The notes: a model not told the origin generated them from the letters alone. A stretch of DNA of 64,000 nt from Minicystis rosea (GCA_001931535.1 CP016211.1:14647501-14711500), one strand, 5' to 3'; numbered from the stretch's first letter, positions 33,097 to 42,006 are shown. Program-made: numbers and translations.

Positions 33097-33444
33097 ATGA
33101 AGCTGCCCCCCTTCGTGTCGCGGCTAATCGCCCGCCTCGCCTTCTTGGCGTCGCTGCTGTTCGCGCTCGGCTCCGCGCCGGGCGCGTCGCTGGCAGCGAT
33201 GTTCGTGGCGCAAGGCGATGACGGGGCGCTCATCGACGACGACGACAACGAGCTCGGCGACGACGACGTCGCGCTCCACCGGCACTCGCACGAGGTGCAT
33301 GGTGCGCAGGCCGCGTCGCGCCGGCCCGATGTCGGCTTCGCCGGCCCGCGTGCCCGGAGGGCCGTGCCCTTCCAACCGGCGCACCGCGTGACGCGCGCTT
33401 CGCCTCGCCCGCCATACGCCCCGCTCCTTCGTATGCTTTGTTGA
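33097..33444 (+). CDS. Small secreted hypothetical protein with acidic and His-rich parts
   Basis: A 115-residue protein with a signal peptide (LIARLAFLASLLFALGSAPGASLAA). A run of aspartates (LIDDDDNELGDDDVALH) and a short His-rich piece (HRHSHEVHG) follow, then a basic tail ending LRMLC. No family is recognised. The acidic and histidine patches could bind metal, but that is only a composition argument. It stands alone, divergent from the sigma factor. It may be a spurious frame, since the C-terminal half is arginine-rich as in many non-coding frames of this DNA. Confidence 0.45.
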   Translation: MKLPPFVSRLIARLAFLASLLFALGSAPGASLAAMFVAQGDDGALIDDDDNELGDDDVALHRHSHEVHGAQAASRRPDVGFAGPRARRAVPFQPAHRVTRASPRPPYAPLLRMLC

Positions 33445-33622
33445 TCCCACCGGCGCACCGGTTTGGGATCCGCGCGGCCGAACGGGCTCCGGATGACCTC
33501 GCGTGCGCCTTCCGATGTTGATCCGTTCGCGTGTTCGAGCGCGGGCATAGGGAAGTCCTGTGCGCGTTCGGATGCGAGGTCGTCACTCGGTCACGCCGCG
33601 TTTGCGGCGCAGGGGATCCACC

Positions 33623-34282
33623 ATGCAAAAGCTCGTCGAAGGCCTCCACAAGTTCAAGTCCGAGATCTTCAACAACAACGAGGCGCTGTTCAAACCGCTC
33701 GTCAGCGGGCAGCAGCCCGAGGTGTTGTTCATCACCTGCTCGGACAGCCGCGTCGCGCCGAACCTCATCACGCAGACGAACCCGGGCGACCTGTTCATCA
33801 TGCGCAACGCCGGCAACATCGTGCCGTCGTACGGGCTCGCGGTAGGCGGCGAGGCCGCCACGATCGAGTTCGCGGTGCTCGGCCTGGGCGTGAAGCACAT
33901 CGTCATTTGCGGCCACACCCAGTGCGGCGCGATGAAGGCGCTCCTCAACCCGAAGATGCTCGACGACGCGCCCGCGATGCGTGCCTGGCTCGGCCACGCC
34001 GAGGCCACGCGCCGCGTGATCGACGAGAATTACGCGCACATCGAGGGGCCTGGGCGGCTCACGGTCACGGTGGAGGAGAACGTGCTCACGCAGATCGAGC
34101 AGCTCCGCACGCACCCCGCCGTGCGCTCGCGCCTCGCCCGCGGCGAGCTCTCGCTGCACGGGTGGGTCTACAAGCTCGAGACCGGCGAGGTCTTCCAATA
34201 CAACGCCGAGGACGGGCAGTTCGTGGGGCTCACCACGAGCATGTCGCCTGTCCCGCCTGCGCTCCGCGCGCGGAGCCTGTGA
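33623..34282 (+). CDS. Beta-class carbonic anhydrase
   Basis: A 219-residue zinc enzyme interconverting CO2 and bicarbonate. Zinc ligands Cys39, His98 and Cys101 and the Asp41-Arg43 dyad are present (ITCSDSRVAP, ICGHTQCGAM). MRNAGNIVPSYG and SLHGWVYKLETGEV complete the plant/bacterial beta-class set. AGGGGATCC sits 5-13 bases before the ATG at 33623; an earlier ATG at 33560 gives only an Arg-rich prefix. It starts a two-gene unit with the SulP transporter 9 bases downstream, so bicarbonate made or used here is probably moved by that transporter. Confidence 0.95.
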   Translation: MQKLVEGLHKFKSEIFNNNEALFKPLVSGQQPEVLFITCSDSRVAPNLITQTNPGDLFIMRNAGNIVPSYGLAVGGEAATIEFAVLGLGVKHIVICGHTQCGAMKALLNPKMLDDAPAMRAWLGHAEATRRVIDENYAHIEGPGRLTVTVEENVLTQIEQLRTHPAVRSRLARGELSLHGWVYKLETGEVFQYNAEDGQFVGLTTSMSPVPPALRARSL

Positions 34283-34291
34283 GGCGCGGCG

Positions 34292-35974
34292 ATGGATCAC
34301 CAGACCGTGAGGATGCCCGAGGACGAGGTCGACGGGCTGCGCAGCGAGCGTCCGCGAAACGACAGCCTCTATCCAGCGGAGGATAGGGAGCCGCCGCCGC
34401 CGAGCGTCCACGAGCCCGCGCCCTCGTCCCGACTGCCGAACCTGAGCCCGTGGGCGAACCTGAAGTACGATCTGCCCGCGGGCCTCGTGGTCTTCCTGGT
34501 CGCGGTCCCGCTGTGCCTCGGGATCGCGCTCGCGTCGGGCGCGCCGGCGCTCTCGGGCATCCTCGCGGGCATCGCCGGTGGCCTCGTGATCCCGCTCATC
34601 AGCAAGGCGCCGCTCAGCGTGAGCGGCCCGGCTGCGGGGCTCGCCGCGATCGTCGCGGCGGGCATTGCCAAGGTGGGATCGTTCGAGGTCCTGGCGATGG
34701 CGGTGGTCCTCGCCGGCGTCATCCAGATGGTGCTCGGCGCGCTCAAGGCCGGGCGCATCGCGCACTTCGTCCCGTCGTCCGTGATTCAGGGGATGCTGAC
34801 CGCCATCGGCCTGCTCCTCATCCTCAAGCAGATTCCGCACGCGGTCGGCTACGACAAGGAGAACTTCGCCTCCGTCGCGTTCCGCGCGAACGACAGCGAG
34901 AACACGTTCTCGCTCTTCTTCCACGCGCTCTCCGCGTTCGAGCCGGGCGCGATCATCATCGCGCTCGTGTCGATCAGCGTGCTCGTGCTCTGGGAGAAGA
35001 CCCGGCTCAAGCGGCTCACCTTCTTCCCCGGCCCGCTCGCCGCCGTCCTCCTGGGCATCGGGCTCGAGACGTTGTTCCGGCGGATCTCGCCCACGCTCGA
35101 TCTCGAGCCCAAGCACCTCGTGCAGATCCCCATCGGCAACGGCAACGGCTCGCTCTTGAGCGCGCTCCGTCTGCCGAGCTTCGCGTCGCTCACCCACGCG
35201 TCGACGTGGGTCCTCGCGGTCACGCTCGCCATCGTGGCCAGCTTGGAGACGCTGCTCAACGTCGAGGCCGTCGACAAGCTCGATCCGTATCACCGCAAGT
35301 CTCCGCCGAATCGCGAGCTGCTCGCGCAGGGCGTGGCGAACATCGTCTCCGGCATGATGGGTGGTCTGCCCGTGACCTCCGTGGTCGTGCGCAGCACCGC
35401 GTCCCTCAACGCCGGCAGCCGCACGCAGATGTCGGCCTTCGCGCATGGTGTGCTGCTCCTGCTCGCGGTCCTGCTCGCGGCCCCGCTGCTCAACCGCATC
35501 CCGCTCGCGTGCCTCGCGGCGATCCTCCTCGTCACCGGCTACAAGCTGACGAAGCCCGCGATCTTCCGGGCCGCGTATCGGTCCGGGGCCTCGTATTTCG
35601 TGCCCTTCCTGGCGACCGTCATCGCCATCCTCTTCACCGATCTGCTGAAGGGCACGGCCATCGGCCTCGGGATCGGCGTCGCCTTCGCGCTGCGCAAGGT
35701 GATCGAGGGCGCGTTCGACGTGCAGCGCAACGGCAAGACCGTGACCATTCGCATCCTCGGCAACGCGCACTTCTTCAGCCGCGGCCGCCTCGTCGCCGAG
35801 CTCGACCACGTGCCCAATGGCTCGAAGGTCGTCTTCGAAGCGGTGCCGGGCAGCTTCGTCGATCGTGACGTGCTCAGCGTCATCGGCGCGTTCGCCAAGA
35901 GCGCGCGCCGCCGCAAGATCGAGGTCGAGCTCCACAACATCTCGCTCGAAGGCGCCGCCGATCTGGCGCACTGA
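34292..35974 (+). CDS. SulP-family anion transporter, probable bicarbonate transporter
   Basis: A 560-residue inner-membrane protein. A proline-rich cytoplasmic N-terminus is followed by the SulP core, with LKYDLPAGLVVFLVAVPLCL, SVSGPAAGLAAIVAAGI and NVEAVDKLDPYHRKSPPNRE (the second-half Sulfate_transp motif). About 12 membrane helices follow and a short STAS-like cytosolic domain closes it (GNAHFFSRGRLVAELDHVPN onward). Genes joined or fused to carbonic anhydrase in this family usually move bicarbonate, as BicA does with sodium. It lies 9 bases after the carbonic anhydrase stop. Sulphate remains an alternative substrate. Confidence 0.9.
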   Translation: MDHQTVRMPEDEVDGLRSERPRNDSLYPAEDREPPPPSVHEPAPSSRLPNLSPWANLKYDLPAGLVVFLVAVPLCLGIALASGAPALSGILAGIAGGLVIPLISKAPLSVSGPAAGLAAIVAAGIAKVGSFEVLAMAVVLAGVIQMVLGALKAGRIAHFVPSSVIQGMLTAIGLLLILKQIPHAVGYDKENFASVAFRANDSENTFSLFFHALSAFEPGAIIIALVSISVLVLWEKTRLKRLTFFPGPLAAVLLGIGLETLFRRISPTLDLEPKHLVQIPIGNGNGSLLSALRLPSFASLTHASTWVLAVTLAIVASLETLLNVEAVDKLDPYHRKSPPNRELLAQGVANIVSGMMGGLPVTSVVVRSTASLNAGSRTQMSAFAHGVLLLLAVLLAAPLLNRIPLACLAAILLVTGYKLTKPAIFRAAYRSGASYFVPFLATVIAILFTDLLKGTAIGLGIGVAFALRKVIEGAFDVQRNGKTVTIRILGNAHFFSRGRLVAELDHVPNGSKVVFEAVPGSFVDRDVLSVIGAFAKSARRRKIEVELHNISLEGAADLAH

Positions 35975-36149
35975 CGGGCTCCCCGCGCGGGCCCGCGCCT
36001 CTCCTCGTTTCCCATCCCCACCGACGCTGCCACGTAAATCCACGGCAGCCACCACGCGACGCCGAGCGCGCCGCACGGGCGCGCTCTCCACTGCGCCGCC
36101 TGCGGCGACCAAAGCCATCTCGGAATCGCACGGTGATACCCTCTCTGCG

Positions 36150-36836
36150 ATGCCCTCGCTCCTGCGCGCGTCGCTCTCCGTGCTCTTGCTCTCCGCGTGC
36201 GATCCGCTGCCGCGCCCGCCCTCCGCGGCGCCTGCCGACGTCTCGCTCGCGGCGCCCACCGCGACGGCCGCGGCCACCGCGCAGCCCGCGAGCGCGCCTG
36301 CGATCGACGCGCGGGCCTACACCTTCGACGGCTTCAAGCTCGGCTCGTCGTACGACCGCGAGGTCATGAAGCGCGCCCCGTATGCGGAGCCCTGCGACAA
36401 CGATCCCATCGATCATCGCGCCCGCCGCTTCATGGTCTACGGCGCGCTCCCGTGCCGCGAGCGCACCTTCCCCGAGGCGACCACGGTGATGTTCTATCTC
36501 CGCTTCGCCGAGGACGCGCGCTACGAGCAGCCCATCGAGGCCTTCGCCTGGCTCGGCGGAAATTACTTCGCCACCCGCTCGAATTTCCCGCTGCGTACCG
36601 GGGAGCCGGCGAGCGCCGCGACCGCGAAGCTGGGCGCGGCGCTCGGCACCTTCGAGCTGCACCGCAAAGGCCAGCGCGTGACCATCGAGCGCCACGTCGG
36701 CGACGTGTACGTGGTCATTGATGGAGAGCGGTTGGTCGGCTTCGTCGTCGGCCCCATGCCGGCCGATCCCGAGAGCGAGCAGTGGCGGGGCTTGATGCAG
36801 ATGTACGTGCGCTACACCAAACCGAAGGAGCCTTGA
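36150..36836 (+). CDS. Hypothetical lipoprotein
   Basis: A 228-residue exported protein with the lipobox LLLSAC at about residue 17 and an Ala/Pro/Thr linker to about residue 50. A folded domain follows (YTFDGFKLGSSYDREVMKR ... TIERHVGDVYVVIDGERLV) with two cysteines likely paired (PCDND, PCRER). No family recognised. Frames upstream are open, but the ATG at 36150 is set by the lipobox. It ends at a hairpin whose left arm starts inside the stop codon. Confidence 0.7.
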   Translation: MPSLLRASLSVLLLSACDPLPRPPSAAPADVSLAAPTATAAATAQPASAPAIDARAYTFDGFKLGSSYDREVMKRAPYAEPCDNDPIDHRARRFMVYGALPCRERTFPEATTVMFYLRFAEDARYEQPIEAFAWLGGNYFATRSNFPLRTGEPASAATAKLGAALGTFELHRKGQRVTIERHVGDVYVVIDGERLVGFVVGPMPADPESEQWRGLMQMYVRYTKPKEP

Positions 36837-36864
36837 TTCGTGGCAACCATGACTGCCACGAATC
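36835..36864. terminator. 11-bp perfect hairpin between convergent genes
   Basis: GATTCGTGGCA pairs with TGCCACGAATC around the loop ACCATGAC. The left arm begins within the TGA of the lipoprotein gene, and the glutathione transferase gene ends 26 bases past the right arm, so it can serve both strands. Confidence 0.65.
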
Positions 36865-36889
36865 GATCGGGCCCTCGGTGTCGCGCGCG

Positions 36890-37645
36890 CTACGCCTTGC
36901 GGTAGGTGCGGTAGAGCTCGTCGCGCCAGGCGAGGAGATCGCCGTAGCGATCGCGGAGCTCGGGATCGGAGAAGCTGCGCCGGCTCGCCGGGCCGAGCTT
37001 GAGCCCGCTCGCGGGCGGGTCGCCGAACGCGAGCGTCTGCGCCATCGCGATGTCGGCGAAGCTGAAATGTCCGAGCAGCGTCTTCGGTCCATCGCCTGAG
37101 GGAGCTTCGGCCAGCGCGGCGCGGAGCTCGTCCAGGTCCGCGAGGAGCTCGCGCCTCGCCGCATCGAGATCCCTTCGGCTTCCGCCGTACTTGCGCTGCG
37201 TCCGCGCCACGCCGAACGCGCCCATCTTCGCCGCGAAGGGGCCGAGCGCGCGGCGGATCGGGCCGGGCACCATCTCCGCGAGGGCCTCGTCGTCCTGGAG
37301 CATGCGGGTGAGCGAGAGCGTGCGACCGGCCGCGAGCGCGCGCTCCGAGAGCGCGATGAAGCGCGCCATCGCCGCCTCGTGCCCCGCGGGGAACAGCGCC
37401 GGCCCTTCACCTCGTCCGTCCGCCCACCGCGCGATCTCGGCCGAGTCCGCGATGGCGCGTCCCTCGTCCGTCGTGAGCACGGGGACGCTCACGCGGCCTG
37501 CGAGCTGCCGGAGCTTCAGGCGCAGCGCCGGCTCACCCAAGAGCGGTTGATAATGTCGAAAGCGATAAGGAACGCGCCGCGCATCGAGCGCCCAGCGCGC
37601 CTTCTCGGTCCACGGGGAAAAGCTGATGCCCAGGAGCTCGGTCAT
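36890..37645 (-). CDS. Glutathione S-transferase family protein
   Basis: A 251-residue cytoplasmic protein. The N-terminal thioredoxin-like domain reads GISFSPWTEKARWALDARR, with the cis-proline block VSVPVLTTDEGRAIADSAEI (glutathione binding Asp-Ser pair). The helical C-domain has LLGHFSFADIAMAQTLAFG. SFSPWTEKAR places a Ser at the usual catalytic position. The role is probably detoxification or peroxide handling. The adjacent divergent MsrA gene suggests an oxidative-stress setting, although each could be independent. Confidence 0.85.
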   Translation of the reverse strand: MTELLGISFSPWTEKARWALDARRVPYRFRHYQPLLGEPALRLKLRQLAGRVSVPVLTTDEGRAIADSAEIARWADGRGEGPALFPAGHEAAMARFIALSERALAAGRTLSLTRMLQDDEALAEMVPGPIRRALGPFAAKMGAFGVARTQRKYGGSRRDLDAARRELLADLDELRAALAEAPSGDGPKTLLGHFSFADIAMAQTLAFGDPPASGLKLGPASRRSFSDPELRDRYGDLLAWRDELYRTYRKA

Positions 37646-37741
37646 GCGCGCACGCGTATCATGCGCGCGGCGGCGACGGTTGCTCCTTCGTGCGCGCGGA
37701 GAGGGGGTGAAACCAACCGTGGGGCGGCGCGTAGGACAGGC

Positions 37742-38407
37742 ATGCTCCGCAACCTCTTGTGTCTCGTGGTGCTCGCTCCGCTCGTCGGTTGTCATGCTGC
37801 CTCCACCCCTGAAGGCGCGCCGCCCGCGCGCACCGAAGCGCCCGCGCCGAGCGTCGCTGCCGTCGTCGGCAAGGATCCCGGCCACGCCGGCCGCGGGACA
37901 CCGCTCTCGCCCCACGCGGGGCGAACGCTCGCGGCCTTCGCGGCCGGGTGCTTCTGGGGCGTCGAGGACGCATTCCGCAAAGTCCCCGGCGTGACCGCCA
38001 CCGCCGTCGGCTACAGCGGTGGCCACACCAAGGATCCGACTTACGAAGCCGTCTGCGAGCACGGCACCGGCCATGCCGAGACGGTGCTCATCGAGTTCGA
38101 TCCCAGCGTCGTGAGCTACGAAAAGATCCTCGGCGTCTTCTTCCGCATCCACGACCCGACGACGTTGAACCGCCAAGGCCCCGACGTCGGCGATCAATAC
38201 CGCAGCGCCGTCTTCACGTTCTCGCCCGCGCAGGATGCCGCTGCGCGCGAGTACGTGGCCCGCACGCAAACGAAGATCGGCCGCCCCGTGGTCACGCAGA
38301 TCGCTCCCATCGGCCCCTTCTACATGGCCGAGGACTACCACCAGCAATACGCCGAGCGCACCGGCCACCACGGCTGCCCTGTCCCCAACGTCGCCGAAGG
38401 CACCTGA
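37742..38407 (+). CDS. msrA: Peptide methionine sulfoxide reductase A, lipoprotein form
   Basis: A 221-residue enzyme reducing S-methionine sulfoxide in proteins. The lipobox APLVGC (about residue 17) and a 40-residue linker anchor it in the envelope. The catalytic Cys is in AAGCFWGVEDAFRKVPG; GYSGGHTKDPTYEAVC, GHAETVLIEFDP, FFRIHDPTTLNRQGPDVGDQ and YRSAVF complete the MsrA signature. A C-terminal Cys in HGCPVPN may resolve the disulphide. Periplasmic MsrA proteins repair membrane and envelope proteins. Divergent from the GST gene with about 96 bases between. Confidence 0.95.
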   Translation: MLRNLLCLVVLAPLVGCHAASTPEGAPPARTEAPAPSVAAVVGKDPGHAGRGTPLSPHAGRTLAAFAAGCFWGVEDAFRKVPGVTATAVGYSGGHTKDPTYEAVCEHGTGHAETVLIEFDPSVVSYEKILGVFFRIHDPTTLNRQGPDVGDQYRSAVFTFSPAQDAAAREYVARTQTKIGRPVVTQIAPIGPFYMAEDYHQQYAERTGHHGCPVPNVAEGT

Positions 38408-38489
38408 GCGCTCGCCCGTGAGGGCTTCACGCGCGGCTCGTCATCGAGGCGCGCATTCAGGGTGCCTCCCCGTCCGCCCCATCGCCACA

Positions 38490-38513
38490 CATTCGTTTGA
38501 CCTCAAACGAATG
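38490..38513. repeat. 24-base palindrome, copy 1
   Basis: C + ATTCGTTTGA + CC + TCAAACGAAT + G: perfect 11-bp arms around a CC centre. An identical copy starts 70 bases downstream. It lies between the convergent msrA and vgrG3 genes. Confidence 0.85.
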
Positions 38514-38559
38514 CGCCTCCGGCCAGCGCGTTGGATCGAGAGCGAATGCGCGCGCGAGC

Positions 38560-38583
38560 CATTCGTTTGACCTCAAACGAATG
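38560..38583. repeat. 24-base palindrome, copy 2
   Basis: Identical in all 24 bases to the copy at 38490. The 70-base spacing puts the centres about 6.7 helical turns apart. The AT-richer composition stands out from the surrounding GC-rich DNA. Possible roles: repeated extragenic palindrome, paired operator or recombination site. Confidence 0.85.
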
Positions 38584-38650
38584 CGGGGCGCGATCTGATC
38601 GCGCAACTCGGGGAGGACAAACGACCGCGCCCCGAACCGCCGTTCGCCGG

Positions 38651-38677
38651 ACCGAGCCATCGTCGTGATGGCTCGGT
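38651..38677. terminator. 11-bp perfect hairpin downstream of vgrG3
   Basis: ACCGAGCCATC pairs with GATGGCTCGGT around loop GTCGT. It is one of two hairpins between the palindromes and the vgrG3 stop and could end transcription from either side. Confidence 0.55.
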
Positions 38678-38706
38678 TGGGCTCGCTCGCTTCGGGGCGC
38701 TCGCGC

Positions 38707-38723
38707 CGGCCCGTGATGGGCCG
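38707..38723 (-). terminator. Short GC hairpin 15 bases after the vgrG3 stop
   Basis: CGGCCC pairs with GGGCCG around loop GTGAT. It lies immediately downstream of vgrG3 on the minus strand, with no T-run in that direction. Confidence 0.45.
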
Positions 38724-38737
38724 TTTGGGGCGGTGGA

Positions 38738-40729
38738 TCAGGGGTTGATCTTCACCTTCGGCGTGCCCTTGATCACCATGTCGCCGGCCTCGGCCGTCTG
38801 GATGACGCCCTTCTTGCCGGTGAGCACGATGTTGTCCGCCGTCAGCGTGATCTTCGTGCCCTCGAGCACGATGCTGGCGCCGCTCTTGGTCGAGATGGTG
38901 ATCTTGTCGTCGATGATCACGTGCCCGGTGCCGGGGGCCGGGCCCTGCTCGCCGGGCGGCATGACCATCATGGAGTGGATGGCGCCGACGATGGTGGAGT
39001 CGATGTTGCCGATCTGCGTGGAGCGGTTGACGCCGACGGCCACCGATCGGTTCTGCCCGGTGATCTCGCGCTCGTTCTCGACCACCTGCTTCGACAGGTT
39101 CTTGCCGATGGTGACGTCCTCGTTGCGCTTCGTGTTGCGGGTGCGATCGCGGAGGACGGTCTCCTGCTTGTCGTTCTTGATCAACGAGTGCATGTCCTTC
39201 TCGGCCTGCATCCGGAGCAGCTCGTTCCCGGACGAGTCCTCCATCATGATCTCGTTGTAGCCACCGGTGTTGTTGGTGCTGTTGCTCTTCCAGCCGCTCT
39301 GCGTCTTGTTGGCGGGGAGTTTGTAGGGCGTCTTTTGCAGGTTGGTGTAGACGCGGCCGATGACGACGGGACGGTTGGGATCGCCGCCGAGGAAGTCGAC
39401 GATGACCTCCTGACCGACGCGCGGGAGGTTCGAGCCGCCGTAGCCGGCGCCGCCCCAAGGCTGGCTCACGGGGATCCAGCAGGAGCTGTTGTCATCCATC
39501 TGGCTCTCGCGATCCCAGTGGAAGTGGACGCGCACGCGGCCGAACTCGTCGGTGTGGATCTCCTCGCCGGCCGCGCCCACGACGGTCGCGCTCTCGACGC
39601 CCGTGACCTTGGGCTTCGGCGTCTGGACCTTGGGGCGGTAGGCCTGCTCGGCGCTGCGCACCTCGACGTGATGGTGCAGCTCGTCCTCGCGCGTGCCGTC
39701 GATCTGCGACTCGACGACGAGCAGGCGCTTGTCCGATCCGAGCGCGCTGTGCGGGTGATCGAGCGTCGTGCACACCGTGCCCGGCGAGAGATCGATGACG
39801 TTGGTGGAGAAGGAGCAGGTGAACGCGTCGCCGCGGGCCGCGTCGAGGCGCTTCTGCGCGAGCGTGCTGCCCTCGGCCTCGTCCGTGCGGTGCTTGCCCT
39901 TGTCGTCCGCGGAGGGGGTCTCGTCGCCCTTCTCGCTTTCGAAGAGGAACGCGCCGGGCACGTAGTGGAAGCGCTCGAGCTTCTCCTCCACGCCGGCCTC
40001 GGGCTTGGCCGCGGAGGCGAGCAGCTTGTAGCTCGCGGGCCGGCGATAATCGACATCGCGCATCGTGTACTTGCCGGGGCGGACCTGGCGGCCGAAGCGC
40101 ACGCCCGTGATGTGCTCGCGATCGGCGACCGTCGGCTCGTCACGGAAGGCGACCGCCGGCTTGCGCGCCTCGTTCTTCTGCGGGGCGTCCGAGAGGACGA
40201 GCTTGGTCTCGCCCTTCTCTTCCTCGAAGTAGAAGGAGATGCCCGCGTCCTCGAGCATGCGCGACATGAAGACGAAATCCGTCTCGCCGTACTGCACGAT
40301 GAACTTGCGCTTCTTGTAGCTCGACGTGAGCTTCTTCGTCGGCTCGATGCCCCACTCGGAGAGGATCTTGAGCACGATGTCGAGCTCCGAGATCATCTGG
40401 AAGATGCGGTGATTCCGCCGCTGGGCCGTGAGCCACAGGGTGGGGACGATCTGGAGACGGTAGGTGCTGAGCCCCGAGTCCTCCGCGCGGACTTGGTGCA
40501 GCTCGTTGCAGATGCCCGTCCAGGTGCGGGCGCGCGACGAGCCTTCCACTCGGCCGTGCAACGAGAAGCTCGCCTCTTTTCCGACGACGGCCTCGAGATC
40601 GACGTCCGGGTTCTCGCAGACGACGGTCAGCGAGATGTTGAACAACGAGGACATGGCCTCGTGAACGCTGAACTCCCGAATGTCGAGCGAATCGCCGGAG
40701 GCGACGGTCACTTGGATGTTGCCGCTCAT
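38738..40729 (-). CDS. vgrG: vgrG3: orphan T6SS spike protein
   Basis: A 663-residue full-length VgrG. It has the gp27-like part (EAMSSLFNISLTVVCENPDV, YGETDFVFMSRMLEDAG), an uninterrupted middle (RPGKYTMRDVDYRRPASYKL, HYVPGAFLFESEKGD), the OB domain (HTDEFGRVRVHFHWDRESQ, CWIPVSQPWGGAGYGG), a DUF2345-like beta-helix (ITISTKSGASIVLEGTKITL) and the end KGTPKVKINP. No extra effector domain or tail is fused, and no chaperone, PAAR or toxin gene adjoins it. It therefore probably carries cargo encoded elsewhere. It gives the reference alignment showing the frameshift in vgrG1 and the gap in vgrG2. Confidence 0.95.
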   Translation of the reverse strand: MSGNIQVTVASGDSLDIREFSVHEAMSSLFNISLTVVCENPDVDLEAVVGKEASFSLHGRVEGSSRARTWTGICNELHQVRAEDSGLSTYRLQIVPTLWLTAQRRNHRIFQMISELDIVLKILSEWGIEPTKKLTSSYKKRKFIVQYGETDFVFMSRMLEDAGISFYFEEEKGETKLVLSDAPQKNEARKPAVAFRDEPTVADREHITGVRFGRQVRPGKYTMRDVDYRRPASYKLLASAAKPEAGVEEKLERFHYVPGAFLFESEKGDETPSADDKGKHRTDEAEGSTLAQKRLDAARGDAFTCSFSTNVIDLSPGTVCTTLDHPHSALGSDKRLLVVESQIDGTREDELHHHVEVRSAEQAYRPKVQTPKPKVTGVESATVVGAAGEEIHTDEFGRVRVHFHWDRESQMDDNSSCWIPVSQPWGGAGYGGSNLPRVGQEVIVDFLGGDPNRPVVIGRVYTNLQKTPYKLPANKTQSGWKSNSTNNTGGYNEIMMEDSSGNELLRMQAEKDMHSLIKNDKQETVLRDRTRNTKRNEDVTIGKNLSKQVVENEREITGQNRSVAVGVNRSTQIGNIDSTIVGAIHSMMVMPPGEQGPAPGTGHVIIDDKITISTKSGASIVLEGTKITLTADNIVLTGKKGVIQTAEAGDMVIKGTPKVKINP

Positions 40730-40848
40730 GAAGCGCTCCTCCGGGGCGAGCCTCGCGCCCCGCGCGGCACTCTATCGAGGAAGCGTGTGCCTGAAAAGCG
40801 GCTCCAGCAGGGGAAGCGGCGACGCGGCGCGCGATCGTCGCCCCTGCG

Positions 40849-41856
40849 TCACGCCGTCAATGCCAGCAGGGCGAAGCTCGCGAGCCAATGCTCACCCATG
40901 TAGTCGCCGGCGACGTGAGGGAGGCTCGCGGCGAGGTGATCGTCCGCGGCCGCGAGCGCGCGGGCGCGCATGGGATCGCGCTCCGGCAAGGCGTTGGCGA
41001 GCGATCGCCAGCACCACGCGCGGCTCAGGTTCAGGCCATCGAGGTGCACGATTTTGCCATCACTGCGATCGCTCACGATGGCGGGCCGAAACAAAGTGGC
41101 CGGCTCGCCCTCGGCGGCCCGCGGGAGGAAACGCGCGAGCCAAGCGCGAAATGCCGCTTCGGGCAGCGCTCGTCGCATGCACTCGGCCTCGACGAGGGTG
41201 GGTGAGAGGAAATCGTCTTGGGACGGCTCCCACGCCTGACAGTCGATATCGCCGCCGTACCATCGGCGTGACGTTTCGGTGACGACCTCCGCGAGGCGCG
41301 CATGGCCGGTGACGAGGGCGTGCTCGTGCGCGAGCGCGAGCGCGAAGGCCGTATTGGTGTGCGCGCCGCCGCGGACTGGATAGGTGGCCCGAGGAAGGAA
41401 GGCGAGGAGCCGATCGGCGAACGCATCCCCGAGAGGCGCGAGCGCGGCCGACCAACGCCGCGCCTCGGGGTGATCCTCGCGCGCGAGCTCGGCCGCGAGC
41501 ATGAGGAGCCACGCCCAGCCATAAGGCCGCTCGAAGCCGCGGCTGGTCGGGCGGTTCAGATAGGCAAGCTCTCCGCGGACCTTCTCGTCGACGAGCTGGG
41601 CATCGAAGAGATCTCGAATGCGCGCGGCCTCGGGTATCGAGGGATGAAGGCGAAGGAGCCGCGCCAAGAGCCAATGGCCGTGCACGCACGAGTGCCAGTC
41701 GAAGCTGCCATGAAAGATCGGATGGAGATCGCGCGGGCCCTTCGCGTCTTCGGGGCCGGCGAGGACGTGATCCAATTTGTTCGGGTACTCCCGCGTCACG
41801 TGGCCGAGAGCGATGGCGGCGAACCGTGAAGCGAGCTCGGGTGTCAGGAGGTGCAT
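40849..41856 (-). CDS. DUF2891 family protein
   Basis: A 335-residue soluble protein of the DUF2891 family, all-helical and alpha/alpha-barrel-like. Family blocks include FHGSFDWHSCVHGHWLLARL, RPYGWAWLLMLAAEL, WEPSQDDFLSPTLVEAE and LDGLNLSRAWCWRSLA. Conserved His and Trp residues suggest a sugar-binding or hydrolytic pocket, but no activity is known for the family. The ATG at 41856 follows GAGGA. It is divergent from the cytochrome lipoprotein at 42007. Confidence 0.85.
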   Translation of the reverse strand: MHLLTPELASRFAAIALGHVTREYPNKLDHVLAGPEDAKGPRDLHPIFHGSFDWHSCVHGHWLLARLLRLHPSIPEAARIRDLFDAQLVDEKVRGELAYLNRPTSRGFERPYGWAWLLMLAAELAREDHPEARRWSAALAPLGDAFADRLLAFLPRATYPVRGGAHTNTAFALALAHEHALVTGHARLAEVVTETSRRWYGGDIDCQAWEPSQDDFLSPTLVEAECMRRALPEAAFRAWLARFLPRAAEGEPATLFRPAIVSDRSDGKIVHLDGLNLSRAWCWRSLANALPERDPMRARALAAADDHLAASLPHVAGDYMGEHWLASFALLALTA

Positions 41857-42006
41857 GATGGAGTCCTCGCGAGATCCTTCCGGAGCTACCTCAAGCGCGC
41901 GCCTCCGGCCAGGCTCCGTGCGCCGGACCCCCGGCGCGACGTCACCGTAGCAGGCTCGTTTTCGGCTCTGGAATGCGACTCCGCGGCTCGGCGTTGGGGC
42001 GCGACC

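Noticed and set aside
33230..36277. About 1000-codon open frame on the minus strand opposite carbonic anhydrase and SulP
   Set aside because: Composed of Arg/Glu/Asp/Ala-rich low-complexity text. The plus-strand genes have complete family motifs, so this is an antisense shadow of GC-rich DNA.
38461..38600. Possible CRISPR array from the repeated palindrome
   Set aside because: Only two copies, no further regularly spaced units and no cas genes.
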